Counted from the stretch's first letter, positions 22,401-34,832 are shown. The stretch: 64,000 bases of DNA from Phallus indusiatus (GCA_027605045.1 JAQFWX010000028.1:62001-126000), one strand, 5' to 3'. Translations and numbers: made by a program. Notes: generated by a model not told the origin, from the letters alone.

Positions 22401-23739
22401 TTAGGGTTTTTCTGATTTCTTACCCACAAGGATATTAGTGAGTGAAAGTTTGTTCCATCCTTTTGGGGGCTCTTTAACTTTCGTTTTCCTCAGCCATGTC
22501 TCGTAAGTCATTATGTCAGGGTAAATTTCTTTCGACATGGTAAGCCCCTTTTCGTAACCACCAGCTTCGGCTATCCGAGCTTCGTGCTCCTTATGAATGT
22601 CGTCAATACTATAAGAACGAAAAGTAAAATGGGTTCATTTTCAGTAATAGATAATTTGTGACTGTATTCTTACATTTCTTTGGCAGCTGAGTTTGTTTTC
22701 AAGATGAGTTTTGCTAGCAGTGAAGGTGCAGCTGATCGTGCGCGTCCCATGGCGTTTCGATAGGCCTGTTCTTGCTCATTGACGGTTAAGACGTCTCCAA
22801 CTACCAAAATTGTTCTGTTAAAGTAAGGTTCGGGATTCTAAAAAGTGTTAGCAGGTCCGACCAAAAGAAAGAAAGAAGAGACTTGCTTTGAATAGGGCGC
22901 CTGCCAAATTTCCGATATCTTCTGAGGCCTGGATATTAAGGAGGAATGCAACCACGATTAGTTCCTATACCAAACTTGGGTAGCTGGCTGCGTACAATAA
23001 GCTGAACCTTTGTGGTTGGAGACAAACCTGCGCGGAAAATCGCCACGGTCAATGGGCCTAAGGTCCCTTGGAACAGTTCCATAAAAGCTGCAGGTTCTAT
23101 GACACTAAACGGTGAGAGCAAATCAATCAACTACAACAATGCCCTGATATCACTAAAAAAGAAGACAGAAATTTACCTATATTTCAGGCCTTTTTGGCCC
23201 AGTGATTTGATGTGGTCCTCGATCACAGCTTTAGCTTCGTGTGAAGCAGTCCCTTCCACCGATTTATTGGCACGAGCGACACTTGAATAGACGATGTAAG
23301 ACACATTGTATTCAACAGCCAAATTCGCAACAGTCTGTCCGAAAGGTGGTTTCAGCCTGTCCAAAATACGTATAAAAAGACAACTCACTATTCCTTGTCG
23401 TGACTCTACATCAGTTTTACGTCCCAGTCCTGGGAAAGGCAACACGATATGTACTCCCCATATGCCATCTCTCTTTTTCTCTTCTTCAAAGATACCGCGC
23501 AAACTGGCTTCGTCATTCAGATTGCCTTTGACGAAATTTAGATTGGTGTCATCGATATTGGGGTCGTTTTGACAATCGGTGTTGAGAGACTGGGCAAGCG
23601 GCCCAGACGGATTACGAGTGAGAGCTAGTACCCTGAACTTCTCTTCCAAACGCTGAGTTTGAGTATTTGATGATAATAATGATTTAACAAGAGATTTAGC
23701 TTGGAGTCCTGTTGAACCGGTTACTAGGACAGTTTTCAT
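22401..23739 (-). CDS. NmrA-like NAD(P)-binding protein
   Basis: Atypical short-chain dehydrogenase of the NmrA type, 343 aa, six exons: 23389-23739, 23177-23334, 22996-23104, 22887-22928, 22674-22837, 22401-22608. The N-terminus reads VLVTGSTGLQAKS, the family's dinucleotide-binding loop (usually GATGxQG). Later segments NVSYIVYSSV, SVIEPAAFMELF and EDIGNLAGALF occur at the places where NmrA proteins have the YSS strand, the PAxFMEN loop and the D(I/V)G segment. NmrA itself senses NAD(P) redox state and binds a GATA factor; relatives are oxidoreductases or redox sensors, and which applies here is unknown. The intron after exon 4 must be GC-AG (AAA|GCAAGT), because the only nearby GT breaks the frame. 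Confidence 0.85.
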
Positions 23740-24423
23740 ACCTAAGGCCTAATGTGTCGTCTTTCCAGTCCACTGCCATCGGGACCGACCACCAGCGTTT
23801 CGGCTCTATTTCGGGCGGAGTTTGAAATTCAAAGCTCTCAGCTTCCTTGCCGCTGGCTTTCAAGTTAGGGCTACGCTAAACCATATTTTCAGTCCCCAAG
23901 GGCATAATTCAAAACTATTCTCGTCTCGTTCTCCCAGAGAAGCTCTTTTATTCTCACGCGTATTAAATACATGGGTTATTTTGAGGTATCGTGGTGTGGT
24001 GTCAATGACATGATTCACGATCTCCCGACTTCGGTCAGGTTGCCTGCATATTAATTGGAAAGTTTGTTTTTTCAAATAACATTTTTACATCCAAATTTCA
24101 TACGCAAATTACAGGGCCTGTGCAAGAACACGAAATTATATACTGTATACCCGTATTTACTTGTACATGGCCGTAACATAGATCGTACAGTACCCTGAAG
24201 GGTTCGATACGGCGGCAACGAGCCTGGTTTGGCTCGTGGCTGAGGCAAACATTAATTATACTGACAGTGAGTCCCTGCGTTCTGTCAAGTGTTACGTGTT
24301 ACATAGTTGTGAGGTCTTGTGTTTCAAACTGACGCTGGGCCAAATTGATGCAAAGAATGTATTGCCAAAGTGAGAAATCATACGCTTATAAGCTCAAGGT
24401 GGTTTACACACCAGTAGACAAAT
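23740..24423. other. Intergenic, divergent promoters
   Basis: Shared upstream region of the NmrA-like gene (minus) and FAD oxidoreductase B (plus). A TATA-like TTATAA occurs about 40 nt before the ATG at 24424. No other element was seen. Confidence 0.4.
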
Positions 24424-26580
24424 ATGATCTTTTCAATTACTCTCTTTATCGTCCTTTTGGCCTTCGTCGTGGTTTACGAGTTTTTTTCCCTCATAATTAA
24501 TAGATATCTATGGAACAAGTTCTCCATTTTGAAAGACATTCACCTTCTTTCGAAAGCGAGATCGACAAAGGTTCCTGGAGTTGCGATCGTTTGTGGTGGA
24601 AGGCGAGACAAATTACATGGTTTAATCCCGTTTATTTTAGTATTGATTCGTATATTCTCAGCATTGCAGGATTATTCGCTGCTAAAGTTTGTGCAAATCA
24701 CTTTGAAAAGGTTGTTATTGTAGAACCGGAAGAATGGGTCGCTATTCAAAGTGACAAGGGTTTAGACAGCGGCCCGAGAAAAACCAATACGCTGAAGAGA
24801 GCTCGAGTAGCGCAATATACGGCATTCCATCACTATCATCTCCTCGTAACCTCGGTTATGAGAGAAATGTTTGGATCCCAAAATTTAGACAAAGCCGTTC
24901 GAAGTGTTGGGGGAAGGTAAGGACTTTAATTCCTTCATTGTCAATAACGTTCAAGTTCTCCATTTAATCTCATATATCATAGGCTTGCTACCTACCGCCC
25001 TGTTTTATGGTTATCTGGGTCTCCAATGTTTCCACCCTCAGGATTATCACATGCTTCTGCAGATGGAAGTGTTGTTCCTCCAGTCATGAGTCTAACGAGA
25101 CCGACTTTCGAGACTTTACTACGCCGTCTAGTACTGCGCGCGTGTAAAGAAGTGCAATATTTCCATGGGACGGTAACTGGATTGATACATGAGGAGAATA
25201 ATAACAAGATCAGTGGGGTAAACATTAAGTTGCCCAATGGAGATAGGGTTGGACTACAGGGAAATATAGTCATCGGTAATGTCATGTCAACCGATCGTAG
25301 GACTGGAAGGCACATTTTGACTAACCGATTTATGACTAGATGCTACAGGACCTTTCATGGGTGGATTTAGGTGGCTGAAAGACATTCCAGCGCTCTCTTC
25401 TCAACGGCCGTCACTTGACAATCTGAAAATAACTTACAATCCGAACGCTAGTCAGACAACGTGCGAGTTCACGCTGCCACCCGACCTTGAAGAAGATCTT
25501 AGAAAATATGGATTTCCTACCGATCAAGACAATAACGGCTTTTTGTATGGTTTTCTTCCTGGACGTGAACCAGATAACACAGTCCTCTACATTGAAAAGC
25601 GAGAAAAAAATCTTCGTAAGTGAAAAGGAATAAAGGATATCGAGGCGATTTCTCAGAACACAATTTATAGTACATATTGCTTGCGGCGGCTATGGATGGT
25701 CTGACAAGATTAGATCTGTGAGAGATATAGAGGAATTCATGAAAAACATGAATTGGAAGAAACCAAAGCCCCAGTGGATAGAAGAGCTACTGCAGACTCT
25801 ACGGCAGCAAAATGTTCCAGTATCTTTCTCTCACTTTAAATACGGTGAGTTCCCAACCATAGTAGTTTCCCGCTGTTCCTAAAATTTCAATGAAACGTCA
25901 AAAAGGTGGATCTGTATACATTAAATATCATGAAGCAAAGAATTATCTTCCATCCAACTTTATAGCGGTCGGCGATGCGCAATCACAAACGAACCCAGCT
26001 CTCGGGTAGGTTACTCTCTCATGCTTCATCAATTTATGTGACGATATTACTTCCGCAGACAAGGGTGTTCTAAAGCCTGTGCTCACGCCATTATATTAAA
26101 CTCCCAGTTACACAGGTCAATTGAGAATTCCAGCGGCGTCCTATCCCGGGATTTTTCTAAGAAGTATTTCCTCGAAGTGAAAGATCGAACGGAGCATATC
26201 TGGTTTATTCATTATTTTTTGCCTTCATATGTTTTGGTCCTAATACAAGCTTTCATTTCTCCACTGTAGGTTGAACTTGAAAAACATTGACTACGAGTTT
26301 AATGCAACCGTTCCTCTTCCATCAGAAGATCTAGAAACGACTTCAAAATTTTCTCGATACTATGGACGTACATTTTCCCGGTTGACTGTCAAAGTGAGTA
26401 GTAATCTTGCGCCGTCTATTCGCCTCTATTCATATAGTTGTGAAGGATGCCGGTCTGACTAAAGCTTTGAACCGTTATCTCTCGTGGCTGGACCCTCCCA
26501 CTCGGCTATTTTCACCCTGGATTGTCAGACGCATCACCTGGGCGTGGTTTAAGCAGCTGTTAGGTTATGATATATTGTAA
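24424..26580 (+). CDS. Membrane-anchored FAD-dependent oxidoreductase, copy B
   Basis: Paralogue of the enzyme at 10.3 kb with the same nine-exon plan: 24424-24602, 24662-24916, 24983-25275, 25340-25615, 25671-25844, 25906-26005, 26059-26202, 26270-26393, 26446-26580; 559 aa. Exons 5, 7 and 8 have identical lengths in both copies. It keeps the N-terminal helix, CGGSIAG, DATGPF, a GDAQSQTNPALGQG FAD-closing motif, and the shared C-terminal WAWFKQ near the end. Intron 1 must use a GC donor (AAG|GCGAGA), where copy A has GT at the same site. If read without splicing the frame is lost, so a gene finder that refuses GC donors would break this gene. Substrate unknown. Confidence 0.85.
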
Positions 26581-27579
26581 TATTTTGTTGTCGTGAAACA
26601 TCTTTGTAACTTCCCCAGAAATTTGATATAAAGCTCAATGTAAAAATCGATTTGAACGTGAGAAAATCAAACCGTACTGGTTGGTGCAATGAGTGTATAT
26701 GCGGGATAAGTAAACCATAGGGACTACACTGGTTCGCAGAGTTTTCATTTCAACAAACACATAAGCTTCAAATTTACATCGGGTCCTTAGAGAGTCGTCA
26801 TTTTTTTCCGATGTTGAATCAGGTGCGACAATGTGTGGGGTCCACAGATTATGATCAGAAAGCTCGATCTTTCTTTCAACACGAGTAGTACTAATACTAC
26901 TGAATCTAAACTTTGGTTGTAGAAATGCAAAAACACATCAATGATAATCAATGCGTGCCTAGGCAATTATAAAAGCATCATTATGATAAGTCTGATATTT
27001 AATATGAGCAGGCGCGCAATATCTGCTTACATAGCCGGTTAAACAGTCTAAAATGTGGTCCAGAGGGGCCAAAAAACTGCTAGAGCGTGAAACTTACGCT
27101 ATGTTTGATAAGATAAAAAACAACGTCTGCCAGACCTGTTGGTAAACCGATGCGCCCGGGAAAATTAGCACAGCATATGGAAAATTTCTTAGAGCATATA
27201 CACTTTGTTTGCTTGAAGCTGATAGGCTAAGCTGTCTTTGCGAAATCAAAGATCAGGCACACAATCAAAGAGACTGTGATTAGGGATACAGTCGTCTGAG
27301 GGACTTTAACTAAACATGTTGATAAATCCGTTGGGCGCAGACAGTTTCATGATCCGTTTGAAAATGGATCGAATTCATTTTGTCTGATGCAAACGAATAG
27401 GAATCTAATCTTTATTCAGTGTAAACCGACGGAGGCTAAATCTTGAGATTCAAAGCCTTGAACTCACGAGAGAGTATATAAGTACTTGCCATCTGACCCG
27501 ATGAACATAACGATAACATTTCCTACAGTACTCAGCTTCTTTAATATCTTCTTTTCCTTGTTTTATTTGAATCATTAAT
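26581..27579. other. Intergenic, AT-rich
   Basis: About 1 kb without coding signal, between FAD oxidoreductase B and the first DPBB gene. A TATA box (27475-27482) marks the end. Confidence 0.4.
27475..27482 (+). promoter_or_regulatory. TATA box of DPBB gene 1
   Basis: TATATAAG about 100 nt upstream of the ATG at 27580. The second DPBB gene has TATAAAAG at a comparable distance. Confidence 0.5.
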
Positions 27580-28191
27580 ATGTTCGCCTCTCTGATCTCT
27601 TTAAATACCTTGTTCTTTTCCATAATAATTTCCTCAGCCACGCCCATTCCAACTTCCACACAACATCTAGAAGCACGGGCAAGTGGAGATCACCATGGCA
27701 TGTAAGTAATAACCCGCGAGATTGACAAGAATGTTGACAAGAATGAAAAACTGTGACTTCATTTAGTGCTTCATTTTATACTCCTAATGGCGGAACTGGT
27801 GCTTGCGGCTCATCAATTCAAAATTCTGAAAAGGCAGTTGCCTTGAGTAAGTAATTTTTCGAAGGAAAACGCGAAGTCTTCTGACGAACTATGCATCAAT
27901 CCCTAGGTACCGGTGAATGGCAAGGAGGAAGTCTATGTGGAAGGAAGATAACAGTAACAGATACATCCAACGGCCACAGCGTCAGCGGTGTAGTTATCCG
28001 CGATCTTTGCGAAGGATGCCAGGCTAGAGACGGTAACAAGAACAACATCGACCTCACGTCCGGTGTATTTGAGAAACTCGACAGTCTTAGCAAAGGTCTT
28101 GTGAATGGTACGTTCTCATATCCATAAAAACTCTTTTTGCAACCTAAGAAGTCATATTTAATCAACAGTTAACTGGGTTTTTGAGGACTGA
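27580..28191 (+). CDS. Secreted DPBB / expansin-like protein 1
   Basis: Small secreted protein with a RlpA-like double-psi beta-barrel, 141 aa, exons 27580-27701, 27767-27846, 27907-28107 and 28169-28191. A signal peptide (about 20 residues) is followed by a short linker with a possible KEX-like region (LEARASGDH). The domain shows FYTPNGGTGACGSS, then LCGRKITVTD, DLCEGCQARDG and NNIDLTSGVF, typical of fungal DPBB/expansin-like proteins. The family acts on or loosens plant or fungal wall polysaccharides without hydrolysis, or serves as apoplastic effector; which role holds here cannot be told. The exon plan equals that of the copy at 43.6 kb. The last exon codes only for VNWVFED. Confidence 0.88.
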
Positions 28192-28619
28192 CATGAATAC
28201 GCTTGTAAATCTCCAATGATTATCAGTCTACCGATCCCAGTACTCCCGCCTCGAATCGCTGGCTTACGGATCGAGTCGAGTATATGTAATCGATTAATTT
28301 GAATAAACAGTGCAATTTTACCTTGTATATAAGTTCATAAGTCCAAAGTGGTTTAAGTCCACATTTTAGTCTGGTCCGACGTATCAGCGGAGTTTGAAAG
28401 ACAAGCTTTAAAATGAGGGGTGTTGTGGACGCCCCCGGCCAATACACCTTTGTCTTTGAAACTTGAGCTGAAGGCGCTGTGGCACAAAAGAAAGGTAAGA
28501 CGGCATAACGATTTCGGCTATTTGATTAGACATCGCGACGTCTAGCTTGACTAGCTCGACTTCAGGTTAATATACAATACACGCATTTTGTTGCTTGCCT
28601 GCGTACCAGGAAAAAAAAC
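28192..28619. other. Intergenic
   Basis: Short spacer between DPBB gene 1 and the DNA polymerase gene. No element recognised. Confidence 0.35.
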
Positions 28620-31600
28620 ATGGAAAGACCCCTTGACTTAGACCACTTCTTCAAAGAACAAGAAGATCGAATGAACGCCTCGGATTCGGACTGGGAAGAA
28701 TATGAAAAACGAAGACACCAAGAAAGAAAGTGGGAGCATACTTTTCTCAACCCGTTTACTTTGATCTCTCCTTCTAAGTCTTTCAACATGTTTTTTTTTG
28801 AAACGCGACTTCTGTATAGACGCAAACGCGAGCTTCAAAGGTTAGAAAGTGTAGCTGCAGCGGTGATTGCGGAAGAATCGACTTCTTTGTTTCCACCCAG
28901 CCTTTCACAAATTGGACGCGAAACTGACGCTGCTATGAAGAAGAGGAAGCTGGTTGAGAAGGTCGGATCTGTTAGGTCCGTCAACGAATTTGAGACTCTC
29001 CAAAATGATCCGAGGCAGCAAGGTGTTTCTGTGAATGTTCCAGGGCCTTCAACCAGTTCCGCGACTGCCCCAGATCAGAGGACAGTCTCTTTCGTTCAGG
29101 AACGCATCAGATCCGTTCCTTCTCAACACACACCGTCCATACCGCCACAAGACTTGAGTAACATAACAACGCCTCCAAGCAACACAGGCTCAACATCGCC
29201 TCTCAAACAACAAGTACTCCCGAAACCCAAGCCATCAAAACCAATCTCTGAGGCCGTGCCTGTGATAAAGAAAAGACCGACGACAACGAAAGTCTCAGAG
29301 ACGAAAGTTTCGACGTCTACAGGTAACAGCACAAGGTTGGTGAAAACAATTTCGGGCTCAGCCCTTAACCGAAGGCGCAAGACGAAAAAACCTCCGGAAG
29401 ACAAAGAAGCTTTGATGACCCCCATGGAATATGCCGCGATTTTACACGAGAAGTGGCAGGGTAAAGTTTCAAGCACACCTCCTGAACAGCTATTCTTGAA
29501 GGACTGTACGATATTTATTGTGTTTGAGGAAAAGAACAAGTCTTCAAAAGATACAAGAATTAAACTTGATATAGTGCGTTACCCCTACTATGTATCCCTT
29601 TTTAGCTCCGCATTCAATCCCATCCAGATTGCCCGGAACGGTGGCAAGGTTGCAACTTCATATGAGCCCGCAAACATAACACACATCATACCCGGCGGAA
29701 GTACAATCACCAAGAAGAAAATTCTGAGGGCTATTGGACTGAAAAGTATAGACGATATTCCACCCCATATTCGTACCGTCAACTGGGACTGGATAGTTAG
29801 CGGACTGACGGTAAGCCACCTTAACGTTGTTAATAAATATATGAACTAACTAACTTGCACGGAAGCGTAACAAACGTGCATCAGAAACCATGTATGAGCT
29901 ATGGAAAGAACGACTACTTCTCTACGCTGGCGTCCGAATGCCTAATAACCAATCTGGCGCCAGCAGCAAAGGCAAAGGCAAGGAAATCGAAACAGACGTT
30001 CCTCCTGTTGAGGAGTTCTCCGTCATCGAGTGGGTGGTGATCTCATCTTCGCCGCAAAAAAAAGATTAACTAACACCTCTTTTAAGAGATTTTTCTGTTG
30101 ATATCTCGTTAGACAAGCAAAATAAGAAGCGGGACAGTCTTCAGGACGATCTGAACACGTCTGCTACTTCATCAAAAGTCACGATTAACAACAGCGGACA
30201 GGAAGAAAAGGAAGATCCACTTTTACCATTCTACGCTAAAGCACGCGAAGAGGCGGAATATGTACGTTTGACGTCGCCGTTAATATTAGTTGCATTTTAT
30301 TATTTTACCTATCTATAGGCCTCAGCAGACGAGTACCGACCGCTTTCTGCGACGAATGACTCACGAACATCCAAGCTGAAGGTATTGCTACATTCGTTTT
30401 ATCTTCATTTACTTTCTTAATCTTATATTCCGAGAAGGGCTTTCAGTGCGATACAAAGACTAGCTCTGTCGTTTCAAATGAATCACCTAATTGGGATGTT
30501 ATTGAAAAGGTACTTCCTATCCCTACTACCACTCGTATGATACTCAAGCATAAGCAGTTGGCTGAGCTGAAAGAGATGCATCGTGAATTAGGGACTGAAG
30601 GAGACAAGTGGCGTGTGTTAAGTTATCAGAAAGGTGAATATTGCTTTGTCACTGAAATGCTCCACTCGTTCTAAAGAGACTGTGATGCTCACTCAGCGAT
30701 CGGAAGTCTCAAGACTTATCCAACTCGTATCAAGTCTAAAGAGGAAGCCATGGAGTTGAGAGGAATATCCTCAAAGACTGCTGATAAGGTAAGCTTTAAG
30801 TTCTGTGATTTGCATATTCTTCTAACATAGATTGATTAGATCATGGAAATAATTCGGACTGGAGAACTTCAGCGCATCAAATTTACGAAGACCCCTGAGC
30901 TGGACAGTATCAGAATATTTAGAGGCATTTATGGCGTCGGTGCGACATTCGTCTGACACTCGATTTAAACCTTTTTTCACGTAACGTTGCTTTCCATAAA
31001 GGTTCCAATATTGCTCGGAAATGGGTCGCTCAAGGCGTTAAATCTTTGGAAGATCTCAATACCGCTGTCGCTGCCGGCAAAATCAAGCTAACTTTTGTTC
31101 AAGAAGTAAGTCAGCGGTATCATTCTATTCGCCGGAAATCTCTTATATCACATCAAGATTGGCTTGCGTCATTATGATGGTTTGTTGCTTGCTATCCTTT
31201 TGTTTCTCCCGCCTTTACCGACACCGTTAGATATCAACGATCGTATGCCCCGTCAGGAGGCGGCAGAAATATTCATCAAAATTAAAGAACTTGGTTTGAT
31301 TACTAGATTCTAGTTGTGATGTAGCGTGAAGGCTAATCTTGATCTCACAGCGCTGACTCTGGATTCGAAGTTATCTCTAGAGATAATGGGAAGTTTTAGA
31401 CGGTAGTTTTCGGTCACCTCTTTCTTTGGACACCAGATTCACGCTTTTATTGATACAGTGGGAAAACTACCTGTGGCGATATCGATATTCTATTGACCAG
31501 GCCTACAGATGATGGCAAAACTCACTCTGGTTTGCTTGTTCTTTATGTTATGCTCTAATGTCATCTGAGGCCTTATTCGTCATTTCTCAACAGGAATTTT

Positions 31601-32232
31601 GAAGCCCTTGTACAATACTCTTAAGAAGCGGGGTATCTTATGTGAGGATTTGGCGCTTCCGGACGATTGGAATTCTCTGGAATGTACATATCGGGGTTTG
31701 TGTTGTAAGAATGAAAGCTCCAGAAGGCGTCGAATTGGTTTGGAAACCTAAATTCCTTTTATCGTCCACATCTGACTATTTCATCCAGATATATTATGTA
31801 TCCCGTTCGAAAGCCGAGGCGCAGCCCGTATATATTACACCGTGAGTAATATTGAGATCTCCATATAATCCATAATATTGATGCCCAACTTCAAAACAGG
31901 GCGACGATATAGTACGTATCACCGGTCTTTTTTGCATTGACATCGTGTAACGCTCATTTGTACTACAGTTCAACCGGTCCATTCGTCTGAAAGCCAACAA
32001 AATGGGAATGAGTTTGAACCAGCGAGGACTCTTCCAAGGCGTTGTGCGGGATATTCATGATAGAACCAAGAAGTTGTGCCCAGGTATGAACAATATTTTT
32101 CAGAGATGTTCTTTATGACATGATTCATGTATTGGTAATGCAGGTTCTTTGCTTTGTTCGGATTCTGAAAGGAAGATTTTTGAAATATTGGGTGTCCCGT
32201 GGCAGGAAGCACATGAACGTGTTAGGTCCTGA
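28620..32232 (+). CDS. X-family DNA polymerase, lambda/beta type, with N-terminal BRCT
   Basis: Repair polymerase for gap filling in base-excision repair and end joining; nuclear. Roughly 750-800 aa in more than a dozen exons. In order: a charged N-terminus, a Ser/Pro-rich linker, a BRCT domain (LFLKDCTIFIVF through NGGKVATSYEPANITHII to VNWDWIVSGL), a second linker, then the polymerase core: 8-kDa part (KWRVLSYQKAIGSLKTYPTRI), helix-hairpin-helix (RGIYGVGSNIARKW), palm (MGSFRRGKTTCGDIDILLTRP with two catalytic Asp), RRRIDIL (third Asp) and YYTGDDIFNRSIR, ending in GVPWQEAHERVRS. Two N-terminal segments (28730-28819 and 29574-29627) look like introns but are multiples of three and stop-free. 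The junction around 30030-30130 could not be settled: no GT/AG pair with clean phase was obvious. Confidence 0.85.
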
Positions 32233-32791
32233 ACTGAAATTTGAGATATGTCAATTTATGTATTGTATTGGGACGTTGTGCGGGTTATGGATTTCAAGGC
32301 TTTACGCAAATCATAATATATATTTATTTGTATTTGTGTACATCAAGCGCATTGAAAGTTACGGAGTGATTAATTAGAAAGCATCAATGCCTATTACTAG
32401 CGTTATGCTTTCACTACAGCTGTTCCGGTTATATAAGGCGGGCTTTTATGGACTTTAACAGCGTAAAAGCCCGCCTTATATAACCGGAACAGCTGTAGGG
32501 CGTCTTACGGATTATGCTGTGAAACATCACAGTTTTATTCCAGGACAATTTGTAATGTGTACTTTATCTTTGTATGTCAATTAGAGCAGAAATCAGTCAG
32601 TTTCAGTCATTCAGACGGGCCGCCGGCACGACGTTCGCATGAAACGACTCGCATCTAGACTCGTGAATGAATGAAAGCAGTCGATTTTCCGCCTGCTTTT
32701 TATAATATATGAACTGAACTTTGATTGTTGACTGATAGATGTTATACGTATACCAAATGAATGAATTTACAATGCGATGTATTTAGACAGA
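32233..32791. other. Convergent intergenic with perfect hairpin
   Basis: Lies between the convergent polymerase and transporter genes. It holds a perfect inverted repeat (separate entry) and otherwise no gene. Confidence 0.5.
32414..32498. repeat. Perfect 35-bp inverted repeat with 15-nt loop
   Basis: Arms 32414-32448 and 32464-32498 are exact reverse complements, beginning CTACAGCTGTTCCGG and including TTATATAAGG; the spacer is 15 nt. It lies 182 nt after the polymerase stop codon and 294 nt from the end of the convergent transporter gene. The perfect arms mean recent origin or selection. A transcript from either strand would fold into one long stem. Confidence 0.9.
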
Positions 32792-34832
32792 TCACGTTTT
32801 CCAACCCCTGCCTGTGCGTTTTACTAACATTGACCGAGATATGAGAACTAGACCGACTCCACCCAATATCATTACCTATAAATAGAAGATGAATACTCAA
32901 CAAAAACTTGGCACTGGGGCACGTACATTCGAGAAAATGATAGATCTGTTCCATTTGTATTGCGGAGCATCCAAGAGGGCTCCTGCAATAGGCTCCGCGG
33001 TAAGGACAAAGAAGCTTTCTAAAAAAGATGCATAACCGATGGCGAAACTAGGTAAGTACATGATGACGCGTTAAATTTCAATTCAAGACAAGAGAAAGAA
33101 TGTAGGGTCTGTGGACGCTCACCCGAAGTCAGATATACTTTCCACATAGGCTGCTGTTGTAGGACCGATTGTAGAGAAAACTGCAGAAAGACCAATCAAA
33201 CCATAATAATTTGGAGACGGCAGGTCACATACATCCACCAGAGAAAAATCCATAAAATATGATGAATGGGATTAGCCCTTTTACTTCCGTTGCCTTGATC
33301 ATTGTAAAACCAACAACCGCCGTCAAAGCAGACGTTGTAGAAATGGCTGTTTGAAATCACAATGTGTCATCCCGAAGTGAGTTCTCGAGAAAAAAATGTT
33401 ACTGTAAATTTCTTACCATTAACAATGCCATATTTATCACCCAAGATGCCCCATGCTACTCGGCCAAACATGTTCGCGCCGGTCATGATGGTTATCTGAG
33501 AGAGCGATGTCAGTATTGTTTGAGAAATAATGGTAAGTATGTTAGCTTACAGTGTAAAATGATAAATTCGTTGAAATCCCGTGGAGAATCGCGAACAGCT
33601 GAACGTAAAAGTCTGTAAAATAAATTCGTAAGCGACACAATAGACTGAAAGAGGTTTTAGGGAGATCCACATGGAAAATACACTCCAAAGAATATAAGAT
33701 TCGATCTATGATAAAGCACTTTGATGAAGATTTATGCTCTTATATGTGAAAAACGATACATACGAAAAGATGGCTAACAGGAAGGGAATGTCCATAACCA
33801 CCTTTCTTACATTCGGCGGCGGGGTACCGTCCGTCCTTAGTTTTCTAGGAGGGAGACGAGGTCTAATCAAGAGATTTGAAATAATGGCCATTGCTAGCAT
33901 GATAAATCCGTAGATTCTATACAAGATCATGGATTAGAATGTAAAAATATGATTTACGATATTTGACTTAAAGTTGCGCGCGTACCTTACGCCCCAAGCA
34001 AAGCCCACTCGTCCATTGAAAAGATGATTCAACCCGATGGTTTGCACTATTCCACCGATGGAACCACCTGGGAAAATTACATTAAAATAGAAGCAAGAAT
34101 TTTTATCTTTGATCACACCTATTGAAGCTATTCCTGATACCATGGCTCTTTTGCGTTTAAAGTAGTGGAAACATATTGAGATGGACGGAATATATAGCAA
34201 TCCCATTCCCAACCCTACGCCTAACCCCTGCGCTAAGAAGACTTGGTAATAATGATTAGGTTTGGCAAGAGAAAGCATAAAATATCTATGTTTCAATATT
34301 AGTGTGAAATCGACAAATTCACACCATAATACTGACGAGAAGAGGTAGATCAAGGAGCCGATGAACATAAGATGCCTGATATATCCTTCGTCGAACAATT
34401 TTCCGGAGAAGAGTCCGAGGGAGAAAGTGAGGAATAGTTGCATACTTCCAATCCATGCAATCTCGGACGGTGTTTTTTCAGGAAGGAATATTCTCTGCAA
34501 GGTTGTTATTATTTGAAGTCACGGGGGAAGCAAAGCAGGCGAACTGACGGTGTAATAATCCTCGTAAACACCAAAGGCAGCAATAGCTCCTTGAGTCATA
34601 AATATCGAAAGAAAGCTATTTTTTCACCATAGGTGTCAATATAAAAAGCAAACCGATAAGTACTGGCGAATATTTACCTGCCAAAGACCACGGCCCACGC
34701 TTGGAGGCCACCTTCAGGATAGTCATCTATGACAGCTTTTGTACCTGTACCTTGATTCCGAAGAGTTGGTGATTGCACGGCTTCTGTGTCAGATACTGCC
34801 TCAGTTTTGCTGGCAGGAGAATCGAGCGACAT
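32792..34832 (-). CDS. MFS transporter, monocarboxylate-transporter-like (copy 1, intact)
   Basis: Twelve-helix transporter of the fungal monocarboxylate porter type. The N-terminus is hydrophilic and leads to the landmark DDYPEGGLQAWAVVFG. Helix 1 carries SFLSIFMTQGAIAAFGVYEDYY. Next comes the PSEIAWIGSMQLFL segment, then GLGVGLGMGLLYIPS and HYFKRKRAM. The middle loop has RPRLPPRK, the second half shows ANMFGRVAWGILGDKYG and ATEVKGLIPF, and it ends in LVKRTGRGWKT. At least ten introns were followed by eye, with every junction in frame and GT-AG. Family substrates include short monocarboxylates and other small acids; many members are orphan. It is the downstream member of a minus-strand tandem pair, and its integrity contrasts with its neighbour. 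Confidence 0.88.
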
